From: Gordionus sp. m RMFG-2023
Lineage: Eukaryota; Nematomorpha; Gordioida; Chordodea; Parachordodidae
Length of the DNA stretch: 64,000 nt
Assembly: GCF_954871325.1 (NCBI RefSeq)
Contig: NC_088775.1
Coordinates: 74,439,561-74,503,560, forward strand
Direction of reading: 5' to 3'
This document shows, piece by piece, positions 12,403 through 24,930 of the stretch; the stretch's first letter is position 1, and every line of letters starts with the position of its first letter. The notes beneath the pieces were generated by a model, which ran no database searches, was not told the DNA's origin, and saw only the letters and a program-made list of their open reading frames with translations. The translations under genes and the position numbers were made by a program.

Positions 12403-14754
12403 TTGTAATCAGGAAATCTAAATATTCTTATAATTATTATGAAAATATAACTATTTTATCATATAAATATATTTTTTTTAAACTATTTCTTAATTGACAT
12501 TTTATCTAATATTAAATAATATAAAGAATAAGATTTATAACTTAAACTCAATATCAGTCTAACTAATAATTTGATTAAAATTTCTTTATATACTTTCTTT
12601 TACAAAGGATAATAATAAATATTAATTAATTTTAACATCTTTTGCTTTACTTTATATAGAATGGTAATGAAAATGATAGTAAATAATATTTGCTAAACGC
12701 AAGCAAAATTCAATTCGCTTTTAAAAATTTAAATAGCGTGATTTATCACCAAACAAACAACTTTTTAGAAAATAATCTAAAATAAAATTTTCCTGAAATA
12801 AATAAATTTAAATTGTATAAAATATTTTTGTATTTTAGCATATATACTTATTTATCATTTTTTTAAAAAAATGCCATATGTTGAAATATGATTAATTCAA
12901 AATAAATATTCTGAAATTTTCATTAATAACATTAAATACAATCTCTTATATTTTATTATTTATTCATATTCATTAAATTACAGAGGATTAAAAAATATAT
13001 ATTAAAATGGATATATTAAAAATTAAATATAAAAAAAATAAATATATAATATATATAATCTATGAAGACATTAAAAAGGACTATAAAAAATATATATATT
13101 TTAAAAAAAAGGGGGGGGTATATATCATCCAAGAGAAGAGTGAATACTTAAAAAATTAGACCGGCAAATTTCCAGGGAAATCTACTGGCGAAGGTAAAAT
13201 TTTTTATTGGGGTCCCCTGAGATCTGTCTCATTTTTTTTTCCTATGATTTTAATGAAATTGGCATACATCTATTTTTATTATTATATTGAAGCATTATAG
13301 AAAATAAAATCACATTATGTGCAAAAAAAAATAAATTATATAAAATATTTGTATAAAAATCTATTTAAAAAATTTTTTTGTATTTTATACTTCTATTTTA
13401 TCAAGCTTCTAGTTTACTATTAGGATAATAATTGATTTTTTTTTATTAGTATAACCCTATATAATTATTGTAAGTAATTAAAATTTCTCTTTACTTCTTT
13501 GTAGAGGTCAAGTTAGGGATGTAATTGAGATTTATCAGAGGAAAGGTAGGTGGGGGAAGGGAGGGGAGGGGAAAGTTTTAATTGTCTTCAACTATGCTGA
13601 ATTGGCTTATTGATTAAAAGCCCTACTAAAATATATGTTAATATTTTGTCATTTGTTAGTATCTTTAACCAGTATAGTTCCGAGTATAAAGAAATAAAAA
13701 TATTACCAACAAAATTTGGCAAACCTAATGATGAAAAATTGATCGAAAATACTTATTCTGCAAGTTTTATCAATATTTAATACTTATTTAGTATATAATT
13801 TTAATAATAGTAAAAATGAAAAATTATTAGGCGGATGTAACAATTTTTAATTTGCCAGATAAATTTTATTTCACTTAAAATCCAAGATTTACATAATGAT
13901 TATTTTCATATCTAGCATTTTAGTGACTAACTTATTAATACTTCTTCTCTTATACAACCAAACTATATTTTTAAAACTTGACATATGTGTAGCAATAATT
14001 AGTTGCTAAGATTGGCATTATGCCAGAAAATAATAATAGAAGTACTGAATATCTGTTCGATTGCGACCACCTTTATTGCCTAATTGTAAGTTATTAGTTT
14101 ATCAATCTGGTTGCCCGTAACAGAAATCGAATTGTAACCAAAATAAAGCTAAACAAAACATGTATATAAATTGATTTTTTCAACAAATTTTACAGATATA
14201 TTATTTCATCCTCTTAAGCTATTATTGGTCTATTATTTTTAATTATAGTAGAAGAAGTACTAGTGGGATAAAATTAAGTAAATTATCTTTGTGTTCATCA
14301 TAATTTTAAAATGAATATAGGAAACAGTATTTGGTTTCTTTTTTTAAAAAGAGATATTAGGAAAAATAGGATGTAAAAGTAATTAGTTCTAAGATAAATT
14401 CCCAAGATATCATTAACATGTTTTTATGGTGAAGATATGTATGATGACAAATTTCAAAATTCTTGAAATAAATATGTACCTTGAAACATCTTAACAATTT
14501 AGAAACGTTAAAACCATTTATATATTATAATATACTACTGCCATCCTCGACATTTATTGAAACAGCAAAGGTAATCTTGCAGATAAACGATACAAGAAGT
14601 TTGATAAACTTAAATTTTAAATGAAAATTTTCATTTTAATTACTTAAATTAAGTTGCAAAACTGTTTATAAAATTCTAAACAATATTTAACATAAAATTT
14701 ATGCCATACTTCATAGTAAGCACAGCACCCTTTTTACTGTAAAAAACAGCAGAG
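12403..14754. other. Upstream region of ACLY; no gene recognised
   Basis: These 2.35 kb lie upstream of the ACLY start codon and should hold its promoter and any 5' UTR exon. The sequence is very AT-rich with G runs near 13,108 and 13,555. I see no clear core promoter motif, open frame or transposon ends. Confidence 0.5.
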
Positions 14755-15660
14755 CTAAACTGGAACTCTCTCATTCCCATCGGGCAAAAAATTGGTGGCG
14801 AGAACTTCTACCCATTTTTGTTGCAGGCTACAGTTATCTGAATGCGCAAGAGGCAAAGCCGATTTCATGAAACCCTATGGGAAATATGATAACAGAAAAA
14901 ATCTGTGTCCAATAAAATAAAATAAAATTAGTTTTAGTTAGGGTGGTGGGAAGAGGGGGGGGGTGGATTTGACTAGGTCATTTTTAGTTTCATTAGCATT
15001 GAGGTAGAAAGGAGAACAATAAAAATTGATTAAATTATAGTACCAATATGAAAACGATCACTAATCAATTTATTAACTAAAACTTATATTCATATTTTTA
15101 AGATTCAATATACCCATAAAATTAAAAACAAATTAGATGGAAAAGACAAAACAAAATTTATTTTGTTGTCATTATTTTAAAAGCTCAGTTTTTATGATTT
15201 TTTTTCGAGTATACTCTATTTGTTCAATATATTTGAAAGTTTTGAAGGTTCAGTAAATTTTCTAGTTTCGGTTATACAAAGTTTTTATATAATTATATAT
15301 ACTTATTTATAATTTGTTTTTGGCATATTATATAATAATTTTCTAAATATGTAATATCATTCAAATTATACTTATACTATAAAACAAATTACTAAATAAC
15401 TATAGTAACTAGTTACAATGGTTTTAACACCAACACTAATATTTCAAGGGTAGTAGTGTTCTACTAATTGGGTCGGGCACTGGTAAAAATTATTTTTTCG
15501 AGGTAAATTATAGGATGGGGTGGGGGTATGTTGGTTTGTTATCTGTAAAAAAAACACACTGACCGGCTAAATTCACTGCATACACAATGGCTATTATAGG
15601 ATCCACTTTATTTCCCGATTGTTCTCTTTTGTGAAAAATTTCGATTATTCCTTTATTTTC
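14755..15660 (-). CDS. Unidentified host gene, last two exons
   Basis: Two minus-strand exons join in phase. Exon 15660-15556 follows an AATTTAG acceptor and encodes IIEIFHKREQSGNKVDPIIA and then IVYAVNLAGQC. After a 681-bp intron, exon 14874-14755 follows CCCATAG and encodes GFMKSALPLAHSDNCS, QQKWVEVLATNF and LPDGNERVPV, ending in TAG. The residue mix is protein-like and GC content is raised over the surroundings. An earlier exon may lie at 15,757-15,715 (VEKIDLDHINDPEN), joined by an intron of about 54 bp. I do not recognise the family. The start is not visible, and the ~9-kb repeat complex lies just upstream. Confidence 0.5.
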
Positions 15661-15763
15661 CTAAATTATAAAAATAGAACATTGTCTTAAAATATTTAAC
15701 GACACTATTCACATTTTCGGGATCATTTATATGATCTAAATCAATTTTTTCAACACCCTACAG

Positions 15764-16231
15764 CAGCGTCTACATGACAGGATTTTCACTGGATGCAAAC
15801 CCCCTTCAAAAACCTTTACCTTTCCCCACCCCCTAAAAAATTACGCCATCTTTGGCGGCGATATTTCCCCATTATTATTCTTACCTTTTTAATTATAATG
15901 ATATTCTTTCAGAGAATTTATAAAGGATAACTTAAATTAATCTATCTCTACTACCAACTATCGATATTTTGTGAATAGCAGAAAGTTTTATTCGGAAAAC
16001 AATGTGTATCATTGTCTGCAATATATAGATTTGGTCGATGAATTGTATTAGAGTTCTATAATTAAATTATTAATTTTTACGGCAATAAATTTTGTCCTAT
16101 TTCAACTCAAAATTCAATAGATAACACCCCCAAAAATTTATCCTACCCCCATTAAAGCCGCCTACCCTCTACCCCCCTCAAAAAAATAGGATGCAAACTG
16201 TTCCCTACCCCTCCCGCTCATGTAGACGCTG
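15764..16231. mobile_element. hAT MITE, 468 bp, perfect 14-bp inverted ends and 8-bp duplication
   Basis: The element starts CAGCGTCTACATGA and ends with the exact reverse complement TCATGTAGACGCTG. It is flanked by CCCTACAG at 15756-15763 and 16232-16239, a perfect 8-bp target duplication. Inside there are C-rich runs near both ends and an AT-rich centre with no coding capacity. Perfect ends and flanks suggest a fairly recent insertion. Confidence 0.92.
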
Positions 16232-16559
16232 CCCTACAGTCTTTTCCCTTTATTAGATTAGAATATTTGTTCTATTCATTTAATTATATTGCAAATACTT
16301 CTTAATATAACGAGCAATAGGGTTTATTTAAAAATATATTTTTCCCCTATTACCTTTCAAATGGTTTAAAGAATTATGAATATTATGAACTTTTATTTTA
16401 CTTCATCATATATGTATATTTCTATGCTAATTTGAAAATTTGGATGATGAATGCTTAATATAATATTTAATTATATTAATTATTATATATTTTTTTATGA
16501 AACCTAAAAATTTATAAGTATATAAAGTATATATATACATGTCATATTGGGATATGAAA

Positions 16560-17010
16560 ATCATGGGGGTAAGTTAATCTCTCAGTTTTAAATCATTTAC
16601 TGAGAAAGATTTTTAAATTCCAAAAATCTAATTCGACAGGAAAGTATTTCAGCATATATAGGGTACTCACACTGTAAATTTCAGACAATTTTACCATGAA
16701 CCTTTGAAAGTCGTATTTTATATTGATTTTTATATGAATTTTTTATATAAATAAATAAATAAGAAACCTTTATGGGAAAATGGTCTAAAATCAATAGGGT
16801 AGGTATTCTACACATGGTGGAATATATTTTCGGTTAAATCGAATTTTAAAAGTACTCTTGGTAAGTGATTTAAAATCGAGGGATTCTAAATCCCCATGGA
16901 TTCCATATCTACGACATATATATATTATAATAGAATAAAAAAATTGCTTGAAATTTAAATATATAATTTTATTTAAAAAAAACGTCATAAAATATAATAT
17001 CAAAAAATCA
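16560..17010. repeat. Interspersed repeat, second copy near 38,280-38,520
   Basis: Both copies share ATAGGGTAGGT, a body of about 100 bp, AATTAAAG or AATCGAGG followed by GATTC, CCCCATGGATTCCATATC or CTCCAAGGATTCCATATC, and a short AT tail. Neither copy has a convincing open frame. Ends could not be set exactly and the family is unknown. Confidence 0.5.
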
Positions 17011-17722
17011 TATTTTATTTAAAAATAATTTAGTTTTTCATATTTTTTAATGATTATCAAATATATTTCGTAGCCATAATAGTCTACCCTATACTTGCTC
17101 TCAAATATCTTTCATAGCCATGTGAATATACCCTATACTAGTACGCCTTAAAAAATTCTGTATAAACTTGCAAAAAATTCTGAATTTCTTTTAAAACAAA
17201 GTTAACATTTTTAACACATTATAGTATTTTAAAAAATGATTCCAAAAGATTTATACGAAAATGGTATATATAACAATTAATGGCATTATTAAAGAAATAA
17301 TAATTTCCTGTTAAAAAAACCACGAATGGCACAAAGGTTATATTTCTCAATATCATAATAATAAACTAAAAGATAAGCATTTAATATATTTTATATAGCT
17401 TTCTCTATGGGTAACATATCGTCGCACGAGAATTAGGTAATCCTATATTCATTTTTTGTCAAAAATGACTTTTTTACATAAATCATAATTATGCCATTCT
17501 ATTTACATTAAAAAAAACTATAATTAAATCTTATACTAGGCTAACCATCATTTTGAAAACAATTAAAACTTAATTTTTAAAATTCTCTCCTGTAGAATTA
17601 TAAAAAGTGGAGATAGAATATTCTAATTTTCAGGCGACGAAATGTATTTTCTTTTTAACCTATTTGGTCATAGATCAGACCCGACCCAATGGGTCTCATG
17701 AGCCGACCCAACGGCTCGGTGC

Positions 17723-17926
17723 AGGGTCGGCTTGCTGGGTTAGTTTACTGGGTTGGCTTGCTGGGTCGGTTTGCTGGGTTGATTTGCTGGGTTGGTTTGC
17801 TGGGTTGGCTTGCTGGGTTGGTTTGCTGGGATGGCCTGCTGGGTCGACTTGCTGGGTCGATTTTTTGGGTCGACCTGCTGAGTTGGCTTGCTGGGTCGAC
17901 CTGCTAGGTTGGCTTACTGGGTCGAC
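17723..17926 (+). repeat. 13-bp minisatellite, consensus TTGCTGGGTTGGC
   Basis: About fifteen units of 13 bp follow one another with small changes (GGGTTGGC, GGGTCGGT, GGGTCGAC). The period leaves long open frames on both strands that encode only Gly/Leu/Trp/Cys or Gln/Pro/Ser repeats; they are artefacts of the repeat, not genes. The last units are the most varied. Confidence 0.9.
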
Positions 17927-17954
17927 AAAATATATAGAAATTAAACAAGTTTGT

Positions 17955-18123
17955 TTTAACTCAGGTTCAATGTATTTGATATTAGAAAGATGTTCAAAAA
18001 TCTTAAGTTCTGGTAATAAATTGGCACTGCTATTATATTTTATTCCACGAGGAAAAAATATATTGTGAAAATTTTTTAAAAACATATCTTAAGCCTAGTT
18101 AAAAGTTTTAGATACTTGAAAGA
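17955..18123 (+). repeat. 130-bp tandem repeat, left remnant
   Basis: A bit more than one unit containing AAAGATGTTC, AATAAATTGGCACTGCTATT, a CCACGAGGAAAAAATA word and AAGCCTAGTTAAAAGTTTT. The same words recur about six times at 25,396-26,100. The unit is cut by the foldback element, whose 9-bp duplication CTTGAAAGA comes from this repeat. Confidence 0.85.
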
Positions 18124-18600
18124 GGGTATGACTAAATACTGTCTTGCTAAACTGTCTTGCTAAACTGTCTTGCTAAAAAGCAATTAATCATAATTAATCA
18201 TAATTTGATGATATAATATCTTTTAAAAAAAATTTTTCTAAAACATTTTATTTATTTTACATAAATCAATTTTTAATTAATTAAAAAATTGATAATAAAT
18301 ATCAAATAATTTAAAATTCTATTTTTAATTAATTTTATTGGAAAAAAAATATATTTACTAGCTTATTACAACTTATATTTTATTTTTCAATTACAAAATT
18401 TAACAAATTTATATCCATAAGAGGGCGTTAAATACATAAATATGAAAATATATTCTTAGGTAACCAGAATAAATATTGGATAGCGCTTTTTTTGTATTTG
18501 GGTGTAAATACATGTGAAAAACCTAAAAAAAATTTTAAAAATAGAGGTTTCTTTGAGAATTAATTAATGAGTAGGTTTAGAAGCGAAAAATAGTAGAAAG
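18124..18600 (+). repeat. Left terminal arm of the foldback element
   Basis: The arm starts with three short copies of CTGTCTTGCTAAA, then TTAATCATAATTTGATG, an AT-rich stretch and TAAGAGGGCGTTAAATACAT. The same order appears inverted at 24,930-25,395, where only two copies of the short terminal word remain. Apart from that copy difference and a few substitutions the arms look almost identical. Confidence 0.9.
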
Positions 18601-20420
18601 TTTGTAAGGAACATATTGCTGGCGTTATTGATCAAAATCTCTTCATTTTTGGTTTATACTTGTATATTTAGGTGTTAAACATTATCCTAAAAAATATTTT
18701 GAAAATATTATGATTTGACCGAATGCCGGGCTTAAAACCGACCAATTACTAATATTCGATCGACCAAATTTGGTGTTAATATTATTTGGAAAATGTTCAT
18801 TTTTTGGTTTATTTATCTATAAATACGTGCAAATCATTATCCCCAAAAATATTTTAAAAATATCGTGATTTGACAGAAAACCGATTTGAAACCGGCCCAA
18901 TGACTAAATACTGTCTTGCTGGCGTTATACATGGAAAATTCTTTATTTTTGGTTTATACGTGAACAATAACGTGTTAAGCATTATCCTAATTAATTTTTT
19001 GAAAATATTATAATTTAACCGAATGGCGAGCTCAAAACCGACCACTTACTAAATATTTCGATCTTACCAAATTTGGTAGTAATATTATTTGGAAAATGTT
19101 AATTTTTGGCTAATATATCTATAAATACGTGCAAATCATTATCCCAAAAAATATTTTAAAAATATCGTGATTTGACCGATAACCGATTTGAAACCGAAAT
19201 ACTGTCTTGCTGGCGTTATACATAGAAAATCTCTTCATTTTTGGTTTATAGGTGTATATTTAGGTGTTAAACATTATCCTAAAAAATATTTTGAAAATAT
19301 TATGATTTGACCGAATGGCGAGCTCAAAACCGACCACTTACTAAATATTCGATCTACCAAATTTGGTAGTAATATTATTTGGAAAATAATCATTTTTGGT
19401 TTATTTATCTATAAATACGTGCAAATCATTATCCCAAAAAATATTTTAAAAATATCGTGATTTGACCGATAACCGATTTGAAACCGAAATACTGTCTTGC
19501 TGGCGTTATACATAGAAAATCTCTTCATTTTTGGTTTATAGGTGTATATTTAGGTGTTAAACATTATCCTAAAAAATATTTTGAAAATATTATGATTTGA
19601 CCGAATGGCGAGCTCAAAACCGACCACTTACTAAATATTCGATCTACCAAATTTGGTAGTAATATTATTTGGAAAATGTTCATTTTTGGTTAATATATCT
19701 ATAAATACGTGCAAATCATTATCCCAAAAAATATTTTAAAAATATCGTGATTTGACCGATAACCGATTTGAAACCGAAATACTGTCTTGCTGGCGTTATA
19801 CATAGAAAATCTCTTCATTTTTGGTTTTAGGTGTATATTTAGGTGTTAAACATTATCCTAAAAAATATTTTGAAAATATTATGATTTGACCGAATGGCGA
19901 GCTCAAAACCGACCACTTACTAAATATTCGATCTACCAAATTTGGTAGTAATATTATTTGGAAAATGTTCATTTTTGGTTAATATATCTATAAATACGTG
20001 CAAATCATTATCCCAAAAAATATTTTAAAAATATCGTGATTTGACAGAAAACCGATTTGAAACCGGCCCAATGACTAAATACTGTCTTGCTGGCGTTATA
20101 CATGGAAAATTCTTTATTTTTGGTTTATACGTGAACAATAACGTGTTAAGCATTATCCTAATTAATATTTTGAAAATATTATGATTTGACCGAATGGCAA
20201 GCTTAAAACCGACCAATTACTACATATTTGATCTACCAAATTTGGTAGTAATATTATTTGGAAAATTCATTTTTGGTTAATTTAAAACCGAAATACTGCG
20301 TTGCTGGCGCTCTCCATGTAGAATTCTTCATTTTTGGTTTATAAGTTAACAATAAGGTTAAGTAAGCATTATCCTAAATTATTTTTGAAAATATTAAGAT
20401 ATGACCGAATACCCAGCTCA
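18601..20420 (+). repeat. Tandem array of a 290-bp dimeric unit, left arm
   Basis: The marker ACTGTCTTGCTGGCGTTA recurs at 18,910, 19,201, 19,491, 19,781 and 20,081, with altered copies near 18,610 and 20,294. Each ~290-bp unit consists of two diverged ~145-bp halves, both carrying a CATTTTTGGTTTAT-like word, CATTATCC, AAAAATATTTT and GTGATTTGACC or ATGATTTGACC. Central units are nearly identical and the outermost ones diverged, as expected of unequal exchange or gene conversion. Short open frames in the array are repeat artefacts. Confidence 0.92.
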
Positions 20421-20730
20421 GATAATCTTTATTACAATAAATTTTTAATCTCCAAAAAAAATAATTTCTATAAAAAATCATCCCTCCCCTCACCTCCATC
20501 GAAAATTCTCGGGTTCCTGTTATTTTTTTATTTCATAAAAATTAAAAATTTATACAAAATTATAATTTTTTCAAAAAAATAATTTTTTAAAAAATAATTT
20601 GGCATATTCCTAAAAAAAATAAAAATCAATGTGCATAAAAAAATAATAAACAAATAAATAAATAATTTTAAATATTTTCCGTTAAAATTTATTATTATTA
20701 TATAATTATAAATATTCTTTTTGTGATAAA

Positions 20731-22531
20731 ATGCCTGATTTCCTGCCCTATATGAATCGGTAAGTTCTATAAAATTATAAATATTAATTTTTTTTTATAT
20801 TAGATTAATTGAGAAGCCATCTCCTGAGGTGGCTCTCGAAATTCTTAAAGAGATAAAAAGTGAAGATATTGTGCCTATGATGTATCATTCTTCAAATGGA
20901 TTAGTCGGGTATGTTGATGTAATTACTAAGCATATATTAGAGAGAATTCAACCAACAATATTGTTGAAGTAAATATAAATATATATATATATATTACAAC
21001 TTTTATCCTTGGCCCCGGGTATATGTAGCAGGCCATGTTTTAATTTTTTAAAATATAAAAAAGACAATGGCCGTACCGAAAAATTTTGTAAAATAAAAAT
21101 TCTACCCGGGTTGGTATTTTTTTTAAAAAAATTCGACCAGGCCGTTTAAAAGGAAAATCTGCTTTTATATGAATATTGATTAGATAATATGAACTATATT
21201 AAACTTTTATTTGAATCATTTTTTAATTGTTTAAAAAATAATGAATATTTTTTTAAAAACAAACTATATTATTAAGATTTTCACCAAGGAAAACGATTGG
21301 GGATGGAAATTGCCTATATCGTGCTGTGTCATTAGCAATTTTCGGTGAAGAAACGTACCACATTTATATTCGTATTATAGCCGCAATCGAGGTCATACTC
21401 AATAGAGACTTTTATGATTTAGAAAATGTTAATTATATTGTACCAGTTTCCATGAGAGAACGTATTTTATTTTATTCTTATAATCATACTTTAAATAACA
21501 TACTTAAAATAGGGGATTGGTCAGGCATGATTATTATTTTTGTTTTAAGTGGGGCTTTAAATACGCCTATTAAATCTTTTTGTCCCCCTTTATCATTTAA
21601 TTTATTAAGCCCAAGTCCTTATACCCTTGATATATATGGTCGGGATGTTAGCAGATGTTCTGATATAAAAATTAACATAATGTGGACATCTTGTAGTATA
21701 CCCAATGATATTTTAAATATTTCTATAAATCATTTTATTTATTTACAAAAGCTTAATTTCAACCCACATGATAAAATAGTTAATATTGACAGTTCATTTG
21801 ATACTATATCTATTAATGAATCCCATGATTTTATAACTAATACTGATAATGTTAAAAAATCGAATTTAAATTATATAAACTCTTCCCCAATTAATGATAT
21901 CAGCGGTAATTATGATAAAAAATCTATTAATGAATCGCCTAAATTTATAATAAAATCAAATTTAAATAATATAAAATTTTTCCCAATTAATGATAATTAT
22001 GTTAAAAAATCTATTAACGAATCGCCTAAATTTATACCTATAAAATCAAATTTAAATTATATATTCTCTTCCCCAATAAATGATATAAGCAGTAATTATG
22101 ATAATAAATCTTTTAAGGAATCGCATGAATTTACACCTATAAAATCAAATTTGAATAATATAAAATTTTCCCCAATTAATGATAATAAATATACTAATAA
22201 TCAAAAATTCACTAATTTTTCAATAAAAAACATTTTATCATCAAACTCTTCACAAAATAAAAATTTTTTACCATGCGATAGTAGTGATATCATCTTAAAA
22301 AATTCATTTATCGAGACTACACAGGTAATACAGTTTTTACTAGATCCTAAAAATATTTTAAATTCTATACCAATAGGTATCAAAAATAATAAATATTATA
22401 TAATTAATAATACTAATAATATAAAAAATATTGGATATCGCAATGCATATGTTGATGATTGTGGTGCTTGGAGTAGTGTCAAATCCAGTTTAAGTCAAAT
22501 CATAATATTTTCAAAATATTTTTTAGGATAA
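20731..22531 (+). CDS. OTU-type cysteine protease carried by the foldback element
   Basis: Three exons join in phase: 20731-20759 (MPDFLPYMNR; donor GTAAGT), 20804-20968 (SPEVALEILKEIKSEDIVPM) and 21277-22531, giving 482 residues. The OTU (deubiquitinase-like) domain spans about residues 68-220: the catalytic loop TIGDGNCLYRAVSLAIFGEE holds Asp74 and Cys77, and INHFIYL holds the expected histidine (about 217). After the domain come four repeats of some 40 residues rich in Asn, Ser, Lys and Ile (words SPINDIS, KSINESPKF, PIKSNLN). The last dozen codons lie inside the first unit of the right repeat array. Intron 2 holds a GC-rich MITE-like fragment. The frame is open throughout. It could cleave ubiquitin-like conjugates; its role for the element is unknown. 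Confidence 0.8.
20990..21165. mobile_element. MITE-like GC-rich fragment in intron 2 of the OTU gene
   Basis: It contains GGCCCCGGGTATATGTAGC, a TTTTAATTTTTTAAAATA core, ACCCGGGTTGG and CCAGGCCG. Similar combinations of CCGGGCC words with a TATTTTAATTTTTT core occur at 30,625 and 31,335. No ends or target duplication were found, so the assignment to a MITE family is tentative. Confidence 0.4.
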
Positions 22532-24930
22532 TGTTTAACACCTAAATATACACCTATAAACCAAAAATGAAGAGATTTTCTATGTATAACGCCAGCAAGA
22601 CAGTATTTCGGTTTCAAATCGGTTATCGGTCAAATCACGATATTTTTAAAATATTTTTTGGGATAATGATTTGCACGTATTTATAGATATATTAGCCAAA
22701 AATGAACATTTTCCAAATAATATTACTACCAAATTTGGTAGATCGAATATTTAGTAAGTGGTCGGTTTTGAGCTCGCCATTCGGTCAAATCATAATATTT
22801 TCAAAATATTTTTTAGGATAATGTTTAACACCTAAATATACACCTATAAACCAAAAATGAAGAGATTTTCTATGTATAACGCCAGCAAGACAGTATTTCG
22901 GTTTCAAATCGGTTATCGGTCAAATCACGATATTTTTAAAATATTTTTTGGGATAATGATTTGCACGTATTTATAGATAAATAAACCAAAAATGATTATT
23001 TTCCAAATAATATTACTACCAAATTTGGTAGATCGAATATTTAGTAAGTGGTCGGTTTTGAGCTCGCCATTCGGTCAAATCATAATATTTTCAAAATATT
23101 TTTTAGGATAATGTTTAACACCTAAATATACACCTATAAACCAAAAATGAAGAGATTTTCTATGTATAACGCCAGCAAGACAGTATTTCGGTTTCAAATC
23201 GGTTATCGGTCAAATCACGATATTTTTAAAATATTTTTTGGGATAATGATTTGCACGTATTTATAGATATATTAACCAAAAATGAACATTTTCCAAATAA
23301 TATTACTACCAAATTTGGTAGATCGAATATTTAGTAAGTGGTCGGTTTTGAGCTCGCCATTCGGTCAAATCATAATATTTTCAAAATATTTTTTAGGATA
23401 ATGTTTAACACCTAAATATACACCTATAAACCAAAAATGAAGAGATTTTCTATGTATAACGCCAGCAAGACAGTATTTCGGTTTCAAATCGGTTATCGGT
23501 CAAATCACGATATTTTTAAAATATTTTTTGGGATAATGATTTGCACGTATTTATAGATATATTAACCAAAAATGAACATTTTCCAAATAATATTACTACC
23601 AAATTTGGTAGATCGAATATTTAGTAAGTGGTCGGTTTTGAGCTCGCCATTCGGTCAAATCATAATATTTTCAAAATATTTTTAGGATAATGTTTAACAC
23701 CTAAATATACACCTATAAACCAAAAATGAAGAGATTTTCTATGTATAACGCCAGCAAGACAGTATTTCGGTTTCAAATCGGTTATCGGTCAAATCACGAT
23801 ATTTTTAAAATATTTTTGGGATAATGATTTGCACGTATTTATAGATATATTAACCAAAAATGAACATTTTCCAAATAATATTACTACCAAATTTGGTAGA
23901 TCGAATATTTAGTAAGTGGTCGGTTTTGAGCTCGCCATTCGGTCAAATCATAATATTTTCAAAATATTTTTTAGGATAATGTTTAACACCTAAATATACA
24001 CCTATAAACCAAAAATGAAGAGATTTTCTATGTATAACGCCAGCAAGACAGTATTTCGGTTTCAAATCGGTTATCGGTCAAATCACGATATTTTTAAAAT
24101 ATTTTTTGGGATAATGATTTGCACGTATTTATAGATATATTAGCCAAAAATGAACATTTTCCAAATAATATTACTACCAAATTTGGTAGATCGAATATTT
24201 AGTAAGTGGTCGGTTTTGAGCTCGCCATTCGGTCAAATCATAATATTTTCAAAATATTTTTTAGGATAATGTTTAACACCTAAATATACACCTATAAACC
24301 AAATATGAAGAGATTTTCTATGTATAACGCCAGCAAGACAGTATTTCGGTTTCAAATCGGTTATCGGTCAAATCACGATATTTTTAAAATATTTTTTGGG
24401 ATAATGATTTGCACGTATTTATAGATATATTAACCAAAAATGAACATTTTCCAAATAATATTACTACCAAATTTGGTAGATCGAATATTTAGTAAGTGGT
24501 CGGTTTTGAGCTCGCCATTCGGTTAAATTATAATATTTTCAAAAAATTAATTAGGATAATGCTTAACACGTTATTGTTCACGTATAAACCAAAAATAAAG
24601 AATTTTCCATGTATAACGCCAGCAAGACAGTATTTAGTCATTGGGCCGGTTTCAAATCGGTTTTCTGTCAAATCACGATATTTTTAAAATATTTTTGGGG
24701 ATAATGATTTGCACGTATTTATAGATAAATAAACCAAAAAATGAACATTTTCCAAATAATATTAACACCAAATTTGGTCGATCGAATATTAGTAATTGGT
24801 CGGTTTTAAGCCCGGCATTCGGTCAAATCATAATATTTTCAAAATATTTTTTAGGATAATGTTTAACACCTAAATATACAAGTATAAACCAAAAATGAAG
24901 AGATTTTGATCAATAACACCAGCAATATGT
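22492..24930 (-). repeat. Tandem array of the 290-bp dimeric unit, right arm (inverted)
   Basis: The marker TAACGCCAGCAAGACAGTATT (inverse of the left-arm marker) recurs with its 3' part at about 22,601, 22,891, 23,181, 23,471, 23,760, 24,049, 24,339 and 24,628. That is eight units spaced 289-290 bp, against about five regular units in the left arm. Neighbouring units differ at only a few positions. The unit nearest the terminus carries the TTAGTCATTGGGCC variant, mirrored by the units at 18,910 and 20,081 on the left. Confidence 0.93.

Noticed and set aside
17607-18085. Long open frames on both strands over the 13-bp minisatellite
   Set aside because: All phases are open only because the 13-bp unit lacks stops. 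The products are monotonous Gly/Leu/Trp/Cys or Gln/Pro/Ser repeats.
18854-20216. Short near-identical 63-residue open frames in the left and right arms (also 24,496-24,687)
   Set aside because: They recur with the 290-bp satellite unit, have no start context or domain, and change frame between units.
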